Part shown: positions 28,697 to 40,100 of the stretch, one piece after another
Position numbering within the stretch: position 1 is the first letter of the stretch
How the letters are laid out: the number at the start of each line of letters is the position of its first letter
Assembly (NCBI GenBank): GCA_905182575.1
Contig: CAJJCA010000013.1
Coordinates: forward strand, 1 to 64,000
DNA from: an uncultured Flavobacteriaceae bacterium
GTDB taxonomy: Bacteria > Bacteroidota > Bacteroidia > Flavobacteriales > Flavobacteriaceae
DNA length: 64,000 nt
Direction: 5' to 3'
Position numbers and translations under genes: made by a program
Notes under the pieces: generated by a model
Seen by the model: only the letters and a program-made list of their open reading frames with translations
Databases searched by the model: none
What the model was told of the DNA's origin: nothing

Positions 28697-31235
28697 TTGA
28701 AATATTCTCCACCAAAGTTAATCATTCTGTTTTGTTTCTGCCTGACAATTATTGGTTGTCGGAGCACTCAAGATATTATTGGAGACCAGTACTTACTAGA
28801 TCGTAATGTTGTCATTAAAAATGAACAGCTATTAAAAAAAGATCCCCTCAACTTATTATTGGTTGATCAACCCAACAGTAAAGTATTTGGGATTCCTTTA
28901 AAGCTTCACCTGTATGACCTAGCCAACCCCTACCCTGATTCGGTTTTTGACACTTGGTTACTCAAAAAACCAAAGCGGAAATATCGTTTGGAAAAATTAT
29001 TGTCTGCAAAACAAGTAAAGGAGCTTAAACGGTATAAAGGTGAATTTAACAATTGGTTGAAAATTCTGGGGAAACACCAGTTCTTTTGGAACTGAACTAA
29101 AAACACTAAACGTTTCACATACCCTTTAAAAACAAGGGTTATTTTCATAAGTTTTAGTAAAAAAAACAATACTTCCTAAACAAAAAGTAACTGTTGAATA
29201 TCACATTAAGACTGACAAACAATATACAATTGACAGTATTTCAAGAAATATCGCATCCCCTTCGCTGGATTCTCTTTACCAAAATGCGTCTAAAAATCAG
29301 ATCATTAACTCTGGTGATCCTTTTGAGATTGATCGATTTGAGGCCGAGAGATCTCGATTGATTAATTATTTTAGAAACAATGGAGTTTATAATTTTCAAC
29401 AGAACAGTCTCAAGTTTACTGCTGCTATTGACAGTACAGGGTTTGATTCAAAAATTCCAGTAATTGTCGAGATCGCCAATCTTCAAAAAAGAGAAAATGA
29501 TACCCTAAGATCAGTTCCCTACTTGATCCATAAAATAAAAAAAATCAATCTTTATGTGAATAGCTCAGGAGAATTGGGTCAACTTTCCTCCTACACTGAC
29601 AGTCTTGATTATGAAGATTATACTATTTTTTTTAAAGGCAAATTAAAATACAGACCTAAGGCCTTAACTGAAGTTATATTCATAAAAAAAGGCAGTCCCT
29701 ACAGTGACTTGGAAAGATCACTCACCTACCGTTACATCTCTAATTTGAGAAACTTCAAATATCCGAGTATCAGTTATTCTCCCTTAAAACATGATTCCTC
29801 GGACTTGCTAGCCAACATCTACCTTAACCCAAAGAAAAGATTTTCTATGGGTTTTGATTTGGATCTTTCTCATTCTAATATACAAGATTTTGGAATTTCA
29901 CTTGGAACCTCATTTGCCATTCGAAATATTTTTAGAGGAGCGGAGACCCTAGAAATAAGTGCTAAAAATACCCTTGGCTCCTCAAGTGATATTGCTTCCA
30001 TTAGTAGTGAACTATTTAACCTTTATGAGCTTGGAGCTGACATCAAGCTCAGAATTCCTAGGATTTTATTTCCAATCAACTTAGAAAATATCATCCCTAA
30101 AAGGATGAATCCAACGACTGATATCACTCTAGGGGCTTCGCTTCAACAAAACATCGGTTTGGACAAACAATATTTTGGGAGTAGTTATCAGGTGAAATGG
30201 GCGCCCAACAAAATGGCAAAAGTAAGTTTCAAAATAATTGATCTTGAGTTTATTAATAATCAAAACACGAGTAATTATTTTAATGTCTATCGAAATTCTT
30301 TTGACAAACTGAACAGTATTGCTGGACAATACAACAATAATTCCAGTAATGTTAATACTGATTTAAATCTAAAAATACCGGAGGGAGCAACTACTTTTAT
30401 TGATGAAGTTTTAAGCGATAAGACTGCATTGACCCCAGAGGATTTGCAATACCAGGATGTCAACCGAATAAGAGAAAGACAGAATCGTCTGACAGCCAAC
30501 AACCTAATTATTGGGTCTTCACTCGGAATTAATTACAACAGTCAGGAGAGTATTCTGGATGAATCTTTTTTTCAATTACAAGGAAAACTTAGCATGGTAG
30601 GAAGTCTTCTCAATCAAGTATTAAAATTCAGTGGTGCAGACAAAAACGAATTGGGTCAATATGAAATTGACGGCGTGGCTCCCTCACAACACATAAAAAC
30701 TGAATTAAATTTTATAAAACACTGGCAAACCTCAGTAAACAGCGTACTTGCTTTTAGAGCATTTGGAGGAATCGCAATCCCGTTTGGTAATGCGCAGAGT
30801 ATTCCTTTTTCGCGCTCTTACTTTTCGGGAGGGTCAAATGACAATAGGGCTTGGAGGGCTTATCGATTAGGACCAGGAAGCAGCAACAACTTAAACGAAT
30901 TTAATGAAGCAAATTTTAAACTCTCCTTCAACTTAGAATATAGATTCCCCATTGTAAGAAAAATAAAAGGAGCCTTGTTTATTGACGCTGGTAACATCTG
31001 GAATGTTCTAGATGATGTCGATGATCCTGCGTTCAGGTTTGATGGACTAAAAGATTTAAATGAAATTGCTGTAGGAACTGGATTTGGACTTCGTTATGAC
31101 TTTAACTTTTTTGTCTTTCGGCTTGACACAGGCTTTAAAACGCACAATCCCGCACTGTCAAAATCCCTCAGATGGGGAGGAGATTATTCAATTAAAAGTG
31201 CTGTTTTCAATATCGGTATAAATTATCCATTTTAA
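28697..31235 (+). CDS. tamL: BamA/TamA-family outer-membrane assembly lipoprotein (TamL-like), frame breaks near 29090-29180
   Basis: Omp85-family protein of about 845 aa. It starts at TTG 28697 and has a lipoprotein signal (FCFCLTIIGC), the unusual lipidated form known for Bacteroidota TamL. The N-terminal region (DQYLLDRNVVIKNEQLL) leads into POTRA repeats: VTVEYHIKTDKQYTIDSI, then FEIDRFEAERSRLINYFRNNGVY, then PVIVEI. The frame shifts at least twice between 29085 and 29180. The Omp85 barrel from about 29800 has the GMRGY-like SYFSGGSNDNRAWRAYRLGPG motif and ends with NIGINYPF. The likely role is insertion of outer-membrane or surface proteins. The gap to fbaA is 45 bp with its own promoter. 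Confidence 0.87.
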
Positions 31236-31250
31236 AATCAAAAAGTTTGA

Positions 31251-31258
31251 TACTTTTG
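31251..31258 (+). promoter_or_regulatory. Candidate -7 box of fbaA promoter
   Basis: TACTTTTG fits TAnnTTTG and lies 22 bases before the fbaA ATG. It sits just after the tamL stop. Confidence 0.5.
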
Positions 31259-31280
31259 TGGGATTAAATCTAAAGAAAAA

Positions 31281-32400
31281 ATGAATTTGAAATTCCAATC
31301 TGGTGTACTAACAGGAACAGAAGTACAAGAACTATTTAAATTAGCAAAGGAAAAAGCTTTTGCACTACCTGCAGTAAATGTTATTGGTAGTAATTCTATA
31401 AACGCTGTTTTAGAAACCGCAGCAGAGCTAAACAGCCCTGTTATAATACAGTTTTCTAACGGAGGGGCGCAATTCAACGCTGGAAAAGGACTTTCAAATG
31501 AAAATGAACAAGCTGCAATTGCTGGAGCAGTCGCTGGAGCAAAACACGTTCATGAACTTGCAAAACACTACGGAGCTAAAGTAATTCTTCACACAGATCA
31601 CTGTGCTAAGAAACTTTTACCTTGGATTGACGGTCTCTTGGATGCTGGAGAAATTTTTTACAAGGAAACAGGTAAATCTCTTTTTAGCTCTCACATGATT
31701 GATCTTTCTGAAGAGCCATTAGAAGAAAATATAGAAATTTGTAAAACCTATTTGGAGCGTATGTCCAAAATGGGAATGACCCTAGAAATTGAACTCGGTG
31801 TTACTGGAGGAGAAGAAGATGGAGTAGACAATAGTGATATTGATGTCTCTAAATTATATACGCAACCTGATGAAGTTGCCTATGCTTATGAAGAACTAAG
31901 TAAGGTAAGTCCACAATTTACAGTTGCTGCTGCATTTGGAAATGTACATGGAGTATACAAACCAGGTAATGTAAAATTGACCCCGAAAATCTTGAAAAAT
32001 TCTCAGGAATTTATTTCTAAAAAATTCAATGTACAAAAAACCTGTAGATTTCGTTTTTCACGGTGGATCAGGTTCTACACATGAGGAAATCAGAGAATCT
32101 ATTGGTTATGGCGTTATTAAGATGAATATCGATACCGATCTTCAATACGCATACACTGAAGGAATTCGTGATTATATGGTTGATAATATTGATTATTTGA
32201 AAACACAAATCGGAAATCCTGATGGTGCTGATGTTCCAAATAAAAAATACTATGATCCAAGAAAGTGGTTGCGTTCAGGAGAAGTGACTTTTAAAAACAG
32301 ATTAAAAAAGGCTTTTGAAGATTTGAACAATGTCAACACCCTTGAGTTAATTCATTTTAATATCTTTGAATTTAAAGTTTTAGTCTATGAGTTGGTTTAA
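31281..32400 (+). CDS. fbaA: Class II fructose-bisphosphate aldolase, one or two frame breaks
   Basis: Zinc-dependent glycolytic/gluconeogenic aldolase. In order: a [21 protein letters not shown] start, [18 protein letters not shown] (zinc His and catalytic Asp), [30 protein letters not shown], a slip in the A-run at 32030, then [32 protein letters not shown] and the [12 protein letters not shown] end. The natural C-terminus should be near LNNVNTL at about 32343. The extra LIHFNIFEF tail to 32400 is probably a missing-base artefact, since TGA appears if one T is added. It overlaps accD only because of that tail. Confidence 0.93.
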
Positions 32401-33271
32401 AAGAAGTGAAAAAGGAATTCAAACCACAACGGAAGAGAAAAAAGATACTCCCAAAGGTCTTTGGTATAAAACTCCCACCGGTAAGATTGTTGAAACACAC
32501 GAGTTGGCAAATAATGCCTACGTCTCGCCCGAGGATGATTACCACGTTCACATAGGGAGTAAAGAGTACTTTGAAATACTTTTCGATGACAATGAATTCG
32601 TAGAATTGGATGAAAAACTTCGTTCAAAAGATTTTTTAAAATTTAAGGATTCTAAGAAATATATCGACCGTCTTAAAGATGCACACAAGAAGACTGGATT
32701 AAATGATGCGATCAGAACTGCTGTTGGAAAATCTAAAGGAAAAGACATCGTAATAGCCGCTATGGATTTCACTTTTATTGGCGGATCAATGGGGTCTGTT
32801 GTAGGTGAGAAAATTGCACGTGCTGCAACTCATGCTATAGAAAACAAGATTCCGTTGATTATCATTTCAAAGTCGGGAGGAGCAAGAATGATGGAGGCTG
32901 CTAATTCATTAATGCAGTTGGCGAAAACCTCTGCAAAATTAGCAGAATTGTCTGAAGCTAAAATCCCTTATGTCTCCTTGTGTACAGATCCAACCACAGG
33001 AGGAACAACCGCCTCTTTTGCCATGCTGGGTGACATAAACATTGCTGAACCTAACGCATTGGTTGCTTTTGCTGGTCCAAGGGTTGTAAAAGATACAACG
33101 GGTAAGGAATTGCCAAAAGGATTTCAAAGGAGTGAGTTTTTACTAGAAAAAGGTTTTCTTGATTTTATTTGTCACAGAAAACAATTAAAAAATAAAATCA
33201 ATCACTATCTCGATCTGATCTTAAATCAACCCCTTAGGATTAATTCGTTACAAAGATTGTATATCATCTAA
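32387..33271 (+). CDS. accD: Acetyl-CoA carboxylase carboxyltransferase beta subunit AccD
   Basis: Transfers the carboxyl group from biotin to acetyl-CoA in fatty-acid synthesis. 294 aa. The N-terminal segment [20 protein letters not shown] aligns with the zinc ribbon of other AccD proteins, but all four cysteines are replaced. This cysteine-free form is usual in flavobacteria as far as I recall. The carboxyltransferase core is complete: [62 protein letters not shown] and [13 protein letters not shown]. The last 12 residues ([10 protein letters not shown]) are longer than usual and may reflect a lost stop or slip near the end. The rpsO promoter box follows at once. Confidence 0.93.
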   Translation: MSWFKRSEKGIQTTTEEKKDTPKGLWYKTPTGKIVETHELANNAYVSPEDDYHVHIGSKEYFEILFDDNEFVELDEKLRSKDFLKFKDSKKYIDRLKDAHKKTGLNDAIRTAVGKSKGKDIVIAAMDFTFIGGSMGSVVGEKIARAATHAIENKIPLIIISKSGGARMMEAANSLMQLAKTSAKLAELSEAKIPYVSLCTDPTTGGTTASFAMLGDINIAEPNALVAFAGPRVVKDTTGKELPKGFQRSEFLLEKGFLDFICHRKQLKNKINHYLDLILNQPLRINSLQRLYII

Positions 33272-33286
33272 TTAACATTATATTTG
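33257..33286 (+). promoter_or_regulatory. Candidate promoter of rpsO-pnp
   Basis: TTG at 33257 and TATATTTG at 33279-33286, spaced by 19 bases, match the Bacteroidota -33/-7 pattern (TTTG, TAnnTTTG). The -33 part lies in the end of accD. The rpsO ATG is 47 bases downstream. Confidence 0.6.
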
Positions 33287-33332
33287 CACCGCAAAATTGC
33301 ATACATAAAAATCATTTAAAAATAATATTGGC

Positions 33333-33602
33333 ATGTATTTAAACAAAGAAGTAAAAGAAACGATTTTCAAAAAACACGGAAAATCTGAAAAAGACACCGG
33401 TACTCCTGAAGGACAAATCGCATTGTTTTCTCATAGGATTAACCACTTGTCAGGTCATCTTAAAAACAACCGAAAGGATTATAACACGGAGCGCTCTCTA
33501 GTAAAACTAGTAGGAAAGCGAAGACACCTTTTGGATTATTTGAAAGCGAAAGATATCGAAAGATACAGAGCTATCATCAAAGAACTTGGCATTAGAAAAT
33601 AA
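33333..33602 (+). CDS. rpsO: 30S ribosomal protein S15
   Basis: 89 aa, exact family length. Visible are the TGTPEGQIALFSHRINHLSGHL helix region that binds 16S rRNA, the DYNTERSLVKLVGKRRHLLDYL core helix and the IIKELGIRK end. It is unbroken. It is followed by pnp at a distance of 106 bp, the classical rpsO-pnp order, with no terminator between. Confidence 0.97.
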   Translation: MYLNKEVKETIFKKHGKSEKDTGTPEGQIALFSHRINHLSGHLKNNRKDYNTERSLVKLVGKRRHLLDYLKAKDIERYRAIIKELGIRK

Positions 33603-33708
33603 TTTTAAGTTACTTATTCTTAAAAGCATTTCTTACTACTGAACCTTAGTTTTTCATTGGTTGCCTAACAGCACACAACAAACGTTATTATCAACCTAAA
33701 AATGAAAA

Positions 33709-35848
33709 ATGATACCAAAAGTATTTAAAGAGGTCATTGACCTTGGTGATGGTAGAGAAATCTCCATCGAGACGGGTAAGCTCGCAAAGCAAGCCCATGG
33801 ATCCGTAGTCGTACAAATGGGGAAAGCCATGTTGTTATGTACTGTGGTTTCAAACTACAAACAATCGGATGTAAACTTTCTACCTTTAACCGTAGATTAC
33901 CGCGAGAAATTTGCGGCAGCAGGTCGCTATCCAGGTGGATTCTTCAAAAGAGAAGCACGCCCAAGTGACGGTGAAGTTTTAACAATGCGTTTAGTGGATC
34001 GTGTCTTACGTCCATTATTTCCTAAAGATTATCACGCAGAAACTCAAGTTATGATTCAGTTGATGTCTCATGACGAAGATGTGATGCCAGATGCACTTGC
34101 AGGTTTAGCCGCATCCGCAGCCATTCAATTAAGTGATTTCCCTTTCGAATGCCCAATTTCTGAAGCACGTGTTGCTCGAGTTAATGGTGAATTCGTCATT
34201 AACCCTAGCCGTGCACAATTAGCAGATTCTGATCTCGAAATGATGATCGGAGCTTCTGCAGATTCTGTGATGATGGTAGAAGGTGAAATGGACGAAGTTT
34301 CTGAAGAAGATATGGCAGACGCTATTAAGTTTGCTCACGAAGCTATTAAAGTTCAATGTGCTGCTAAGTAAACCACTTGCTGAAGCATTTGGAAAAAAAG
34401 AAGTTCGTGAATATGATACTGCTGAAGTCAATGAAGACTTAGAAAAGCGTGTTCATGATATGGCGTATGACAAATGTTATGCCATTGCTAAAAAAGGAAC
34501 TTCAAAAGCAGAACGTAGTGCCGCATTTGCTGATGTAAAAGAAGAGGTGAAATCGTCTTTTACCGAAGAAGAAAATGAGGAATTTGGTCACTTGGTGAGC
34601 GGATACTTCAGTAAAGCCGAAAAAGAAGCCGTTCGCGAATTAACCTTAAGTGAAGGCGTTCGTTTGGATGGTCGTAAGACTGACGAAATTAGACCAATTT
34701 GGTGTGAAATAGATTACTTACCATCAACACACGGATCTTCAATCTTTACTCGTGGAGAAACGCAAGCCTTAGCAACAGTAACACTTGGAACTTCAAGAGA
34801 TTCAAATAAAATAGACATGCCTTCTTATGAAGGTGAAGAAAATTTTTACTTACACTATAACTTCCCTCCATATGTACAGGTGAAGCAAGACCTTTAAGAG
34901 GAACTTCGCGTCGTGAAGTAGGACATGGAAACTTAGCACAAAGAGGCTTAAAAGGAATGATTCCAGCGGATTGTCCTTATACCGTTCGTGTTGTTTCTGA
35001 AGTATTAGAATCAAATGGATCGTCTTCAATGGCAACTGTTTGTGCGGGTACAATGGCCTTGATGGATGCAGGAGTTCAAATTAAAAGACCCGTATCTGGA
35101 ATTGCAATGGGATTAATTTCTGATGGCGACCGTTATGCTGTATTATCTGATATTTTAGGAGATGAAGATCACTTAGGAGATATGGATTTTAAAGTAACGG
35201 GTACGTCTGAAGGTATTACAGCGTGTCAAATGGATATTAAAATCAAAGGATTACCATATGAAATTCTTGTAAATGCATTGAAACAAGCACGAGCAGGACG
35301 CTTACATATTCTTGATAAATTAACAGAGACAATTGCTGTACCAGCTGAAGATGTGAAACCACACTCTCCAAAAATGGTAACAAGAGTGATTCCAAATGAA
35401 TTTATCGGAGCACTTATTGGACCTGGTGGAAAAGTGATTCAAGAACTTCAAAAAACAACAGGAACTACCATTGTAATTAATGAAGATCCGGTCACTGAAG
35501 AAGGTATTGTTGAAATCCTTAGGAACCGATCAAGAAGGTATCGATGCTGTAATCGCAAAAATTGATTCAATTTTGTTCAAACCAAAAGTAGGCGAAAGCT
35601 ACCGAGTTAAAGTAATCAAGATGCTAGATTTTGGTGCGGTTGTTGAATATTTGGATGCACCAGGAAACGAGGTGTTACTTCACGTAAGTGAATTGGCATG
35701 GGAACGTACTGAGAATGTCTCTGATGTGGTCAACATGGGCGATGTATTTGATGTAAAGTATTTTGGAATAGACTCTAGAACTCGTAAAGAGAAAGTTTCT
35801 AAAAAAGCTTTATTACCAAGGCCAGAGCGCAAGTCTTATACGTTATAA
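33709..35848 (+). CDS. pnp: Polynucleotide phosphorylase, three frame breaks
   Basis: 3'-5' phosphorolytic exoribonuclease of the RNA decay machinery. The first RNase PH domain ([51 protein letters not shown]) is followed by the helical domain and a slip near 34368. The second PH domain starts at [19 protein letters not shown] with [21 protein letters not shown], a slip near 34880, then [20 protein letters not shown]-type sequence. The KH domain reads [19 protein letters not shown]; a slip at 35520 follows, then the S1 domain ([22 protein letters not shown]). Total about 710 aa, normal. The last codons and stop lie inside a perfect 68-bp palindrome. Confidence 0.95.
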
Positions 35849-35901
35849 AAGAAAAAATGTTTCATATATATGAAACATTTTTTCTTTTATAACGTATAAG
35901 A
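35834..35901. terminator. Perfect 68-bp palindrome at the pnp 3' end (probable terminator)
   Basis: The bases 35834-35867 are the exact reverse complement of 35868-35901. The inner part (A-run, ATGTTTCATAT, ATATGAAACAT, T-run) is a good intrinsic terminator on both strands. The outer arms extend it through TTATACGTTATAA and include the last three codons and stop of pnp. A perfect palindrome of this length is unusual for a terminator and could also come from a fold-back artefact. Confidence 0.75.
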
Positions 35902-35925
35902 GTTAAAGAGTCAAAAACCCACAAA

Positions 35926-36790
35926 ATGAGACAATTAAAAATTACCAAGCAGGTAACCAATAGAGAAACTGCTTCCCTCGATAAATATCTTCAAGAAATT
36001 GGAAAGGTAGATTTGATTACAGCGGAAGAAGAAGTTGAATTGGCACAGCGAATCAAGGCAGGGGATCAGGTTGCTTTGGAAAAGCTAACCAAAGCCAATT
36101 TACGTTTCGTTGTATCGGTTGCAAAACAATATCAAAACCAAGGGTTGACCCTTCCTGACTTTAATTAATGAAGGAAATTTAGGCTTAATAAAAGCAGCAC
36201 AACGTTTTGATGAAACACGTGGTTTTAAATTTATCTCCTATGCTGTATGGTGGATTCGTCAATCAATTCTTCAAGCATTAGCAGAGCAATCAAGAATTGT
36301 TCGTTTGCCTTTGAATAAGATTGGCTCTATTAACAAGATTAATAAAACTTATGCTTTTCTAGAACAAGCTCATGAAAGAGCTCCTTCCGCAGAAGAAATT
36401 GCGAAAGAATTAGACATGACAATCAACGATGTCAAAGAATCATTGAAAAACTCTGGAAGACACGTATCTATGGATGCGCCATTAGTAGAAGGAGAAGATT
36501 CAAATCTTTATGACGTACTCAATAGCGGAGAGTCTCCAAATCCAGACAAATCGCTTTTACATGAATCGTTAAGGACAGAAATTGAAAGAGCATTAGAAAC
36601 TCTTACTCCAAGAGAAGCAGATGTCGTTCGTCTATATTTCGGATTAGGAAATCAACATGCGATGACTTTGGAAGAGATCGGAGAAACTTTTGATCTAACT
36701 CGCGAAAGAGTTCGCCAAATTAAAGAAAAAGCAATTCGAAGATTAAAACATACCTCGAGAAGTAAAATTTTAAAAACTTATTTGGGTTAA
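35926..36790 (+). CDS. rpoD: Primary sigma factor RpoD/SigA, one frame break
   Basis: Short (287 aa) Bacteroidota-type housekeeping sigma factor lacking region 1.1. Region 1.2 reads [20 protein letters not shown]; region 2 has [18 protein letters not shown], then after one extra T at 36163 [36 protein letters not shown]. Region 3 covers [21 protein letters not shown], and region 4 [19 protein letters not shown] with the [28 protein letters not shown] helix-turn-helix. It recognises the TAnnTTTG promoters seen elsewhere in this window. A terminator follows. Confidence 0.96.
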
Positions 36791-36796
36791 TAATTT

Positions 36797-36827
36797 AAAA
36801 GCAACCCATGTGGTTGCTTTTTTTTTT
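36797..36827 (+). terminator. Rho-independent terminator after rpoD
   Basis: AAAAGCAACC, short loop CATGT, GGTTGCTTTT and a long T-run, 7 bases after the rpoD stop. Confidence 0.92.
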
Positions 36828-36841
36828 AAACTAGATTTAAT

Positions 36842-37488
36842 ATGGCTACATTAATTGCACCTTCACTATTGGCCGCAGATTTCGGAAATCTTGAAAGAGA
36901 TTGTAAAATGGTAAATTCCAGTCGAGCAGACTGGTTTCACATTGATATTATGGATGGGGTTTTCGTACCCAACATTTCTTTTGGAATGCCTGTCCTTAAG
37001 GCGATTGCAAAACACGCAACAAAACCTTTAGATGTTCATTTAATGATTGTCGATCCAGACCGATATATTGATACTTTTTCGGAATTAGGCAGTGAGTACT
37101 AACTGTTCATTATGAAGCATGTGAGCATCTTCACAGAAATCTTCAAGCCATAAAAGCAAAAGGAATGAAAGCTGGGGTTGCATTGAATCCACATACTCCA
37201 GTATCACTTTTAGAACCCATCATCAAAGAGATAGATGTCGTTTGTTTAATGAGCGTAAATCCCGGTTTCGGTGGACAATCATTTATTGAGAGTACTTATG
37301 AAAAAGTTAGAGAATTAAAGGCGATTATCCTTAAGAAAGGAACAGGAACATTGATTGAAATAGATGGTGGTGTTACTGATAAAAACGCATCTCAATTAAT
37401 AGAAGCAGGAGCCGACGTTTTGGTTGCTGGTAGTTATGTGTTTTCCGCAGCGAATCCTGTTGAAAACATTGCAGAATTAAAAAAATAA
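36842..37488 (+). CDS. rpe: Ribulose-phosphate 3-epimerase, one frame break
   Basis: TIM-barrel epimerase of the pentose phosphate pathway, about 215 aa. In order: IAPSLLAADFGNLERD, WFHIDIMDGVFVPNISFG with metal-binding residues, PLDVHLMIVDPDRYI, then a slip near 37090, TVHYEACEHLHRNL, AGVALNPHTPVSLLEP, CLMSVNPGFGGQSFI, LIEIDGGVTDKNASQLIEAGADVLVAGSYVF. All catalytic residues are present, so the in-frame stop after GSEY is a sequence error or a very recent change. It is flanked by terminators on both sides and is monocistronic. Confidence 0.95.
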
Positions 37489-37513
37489 CTTAAACAATTT
37501 TTTAAAATTGCAT

Positions 37514-37546
37514 AATAAAAAAGGGGGCTTTAAGCCCCCTTTTTTA
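37514..37546 (+). terminator. Rho-independent terminator after rpe
   Basis: Perfect hairpin: A-run, GGGGGCTT, TAAGCCCCC, T-run. It can act on both strands and so would also stop the OmpA-like remnant coming from the right. Confidence 0.93.
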
Positions 37547-37553
37547 TTTCAAA

Positions 37554-38115
37554 TTAGTTAATAGACTTAAATACATCCCTCCTGTTCTTAGCTCGACCAG
37601 AAAGGATATCATTTTCACAAACTGGCTTGGTCTCCCCATAACCTATAGACTCAAGTCGATTTTGATCAACACTCTTTTCAATCAAATAATTCTCGACAGC
37701 AGCGGCACGGTTTTCCGATAGTCTTTAATTGTACTCAGAACCTCCTTAGCTTGATGTGTGCACCTTAATGAAAACTTTGCCTTAGTAGTTTTCCTTTAAT
37801 ATTTTCGTGATTTACATTAAGTATTGATAATTCAATTTTTCTTTTGTATTATAACTATATGAGACAAAATAGATTTCCAAACTCAAGGTATTTATTGTAC
37901 TCATAACCTATTCAGTCAAAAATGGACAACCACTGTTCTCTATAGTACTAAGTTCTTCAGGACACTTATCTTCATTGTCAGTAATACCATCACTATCAGA
38001 CCAAGGAGATCCATCATTGTCTATTGCGCCTTTTCCATTTGGACAATTATCTTCACTATCGATAAGTCCGTCCTCATCTGAATCTGGAAAACCATTCTCA
38101 CTTTCACACTCCATA
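37554..38115 (-). pseudogene. OmpA-family protein remnant (TSP3 repeats plus OmpA C-terminal domain)
   Basis: Two coding-like pieces on the minus strand. The first (38114-37908) has thrombospondin type 3 calcium-binding repeats (DSDEDGLIDSEDNCPNG, DSDGITDNEDKCPE). The second (about 37725-37554) is the end of an OmpA peptidoglycan-binding domain (LSENRAAAVENYLIEKSVD, RLESIGYGETKPV, SGRAKNRRDV). The piece between lacks most of the OmpA domain start and is stop-ridden, and no N-terminal barrel or signal peptide remains upstream. This resembles the end of a flavobacterial OmpA/TSP3 protein that has lost its front. Length is far below the usual 350-450 aa. Confidence 0.75.
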
Positions 38116-38272
38116 TTCTTAATTTCAATTGATCTTTCAAAACTAACTCCATATCTGTTATTTAATAAAGAATTATTATAATTATTAAAAATATTTAGTT
38201 AATCTAAAAGAATTGCAAATATTTTATTCTTTAAAATTATCGAAAATTAGTTCAAATTCGATCCTAATTTCA

Positions 38273-40065
38273 CTACTTTTCATTGAAATTCAATGCGGCA
38301 TCAATCAATGCCAAATGAGAATAAGCTTGTGGAAAATTACCTAAAAGTCTTTTAGTTTTAAAGTCAATGTCTTCACTAAAAAGACCCAAGTGCTTCCATC
38401 CGCAAATAACTTATCAAATAATTCTTTAGATTTTTCCTCTTCTCCTATTTTATATAAACTATTGATAAACCAAAAGGTGCAAACTGTAAATGAAGAACTT
38501 GGAGTTCCAAAATCGTCATTATTCTTATACCTAAACAACAACCCTTCATGAGAAAGTTCTTTCTCAATCGCATTTACTGTCTTTATATACTTTGGGTCTT
38601 TGGCGTCAATAAATCCATACTGTTCCATTAAAAGCACTGAAGCATCCATGTGTTCAGAACCATAAGATTGAGTAAAAGCTTGTTTCTTTTCATTCCAAGC
38701 ATTATCCATGATATCTTTATTCCCAATGCCCTAAGAAGCGTCCATTTGGCAGCAGACTTCCCTCCTTGAATTAATTCTGAAATCTTAATTGCTCGATCAA
38801 CAGCTACCCAACATAATAATTTGGAAAAAGTAAAATGTTGATCTTCATGCCTAAATTCCCATATCCCTTTGTCAGCGAACTTCCAATTCTTATTTACAAC
38901 CCAAACAATGGACTTAACGATAGACCAAAGCTCTTCATGCTTTTCATCCTCATGAGTATACTTTTCAATCTCAGCATGGATTGTATCCATCAGAATTCCG
39001 TAAATATCATTCTGTTTTTGAGTAAAAGCAGCGTTTCCGATTCTCACTGGTTTTGAACCTTCATAACCAGCCAGATGTTCTAGAGTCTTTTCCGTTAACA
39101 TTTTCTCACCACTTATCCCGTACATGATTTGAAGCTTTTCATCTTTATCCGGAATTAGATCTACGATATATTTAATGAAATTCTTAACAATCTTATCGTG
39201 CCCTAGTTTGGTAATCACTTTGATAACCATCGATGCGTCTCTAATCCAACAAAACCTATAATCCCAGTTTCTCTCCTCTCCTATTGTTTCAGGAAGAGAT
39301 GTGGTAGCTGCAGCGAGAATGGCTCCTGTTTTTTCAAAAGAAAGTAATTTTAAAGTCATTGCGCTTCTTAATATTTGCTCATTATAATGTTTGAAAGAAG
39401 GCGTTTTAAAACACCAATTTAGCCAGTAAACTTTTGTCCTTTCAAATTCAAATAAAATATTTTCAATTTTTGGTGCTGTGATCTTTTCGTTGTAGGAAAT
39501 TGTAATAAAATGATCTTTTGTTAGAATGATTTCAGAACCGGCCACCACTTTTTCTTTATCTAAATCAGTATATAAATACAATGTGTCGTACTTACTGTCA
39601 TTAACAACACTTACTACAAAATCATTTTTTACATAGGTATTTGTTGTACCCATTGAATATTCCAATTTTGGGTCATAAATAGCCTTAAATTTGGGAATGA
39701 TTTGGGCGATATCTTAAAACTCTGACAATTTCTGGTGGGGCATAGTGAATCCCATTGTCTTTTTGATACCTTGGCATAAAATCAACCACCTCAAACTCAC
39801 TGTCCGAATTTTTGAAACGCGTAATAAGAATGCAAGTTTTTTCAATATACTCTTGCTTTATCACATAGGATGGATCGCATTCAATCTTAAAAGAACCACC
39901 AATATTTTTATCTAAAATTTTCCCGAAAACCGATGGAGAATCAAATTGTGGCAAACAACACCAATCTATTGAGGAATCTTCATAAATTAAGGCAGAGGAC
40001 TTGCAATTTCCTATAATTCCATAATTGAGATTACCTGACTGCTCAAGGACATGTTTTAATTCCAT
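38273..40065 (-). CDS. Glycoside hydrolase family 15 protein (glucoamylase/trehalase-like), frame breaks
   Basis: About 598 aa across slips near 39690, 38720 and 38355. N-terminal GIIGNCKSSALIYEDSSIDWCCLPQFDSPSVFG is the standard opening of GH15 proteins. The catalytic (alpha/alpha)6 domain has WDYRFCWIRDASMVIKVI (WxxRFxWxRD motif, substrate contact). Also visible are YGISGEKMLTEKTLEHLAGYEGSKPVRIGN and WEFRHEDQHFTFSKLLCWVAVDRA. The C-terminal end SHLALIDAALNFNEK is in the shifted frame. GH15 members beside trehalose-phosphate synthase often act as trehalases; here the gene is divergent from otsAB across only 35 bp. The trehalase role is inference from this context. Confidence 0.88.
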
Positions 40066-40079
40066 AAATTGTGGAGATT

Positions 40080-40087
40080 TAAGTTTG
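40080..40087 (+). promoter_or_regulatory. Candidate -7 box of the otsAB fusion gene
   Basis: TAAGTTTG matches TAnnTTTG and lies 13 bases before the ATG, inside the 35-bp gap between divergent GH15 and otsAB genes. Confidence 0.4.
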
Positions 40088-40100
40088 TAAAAAGATTCAT

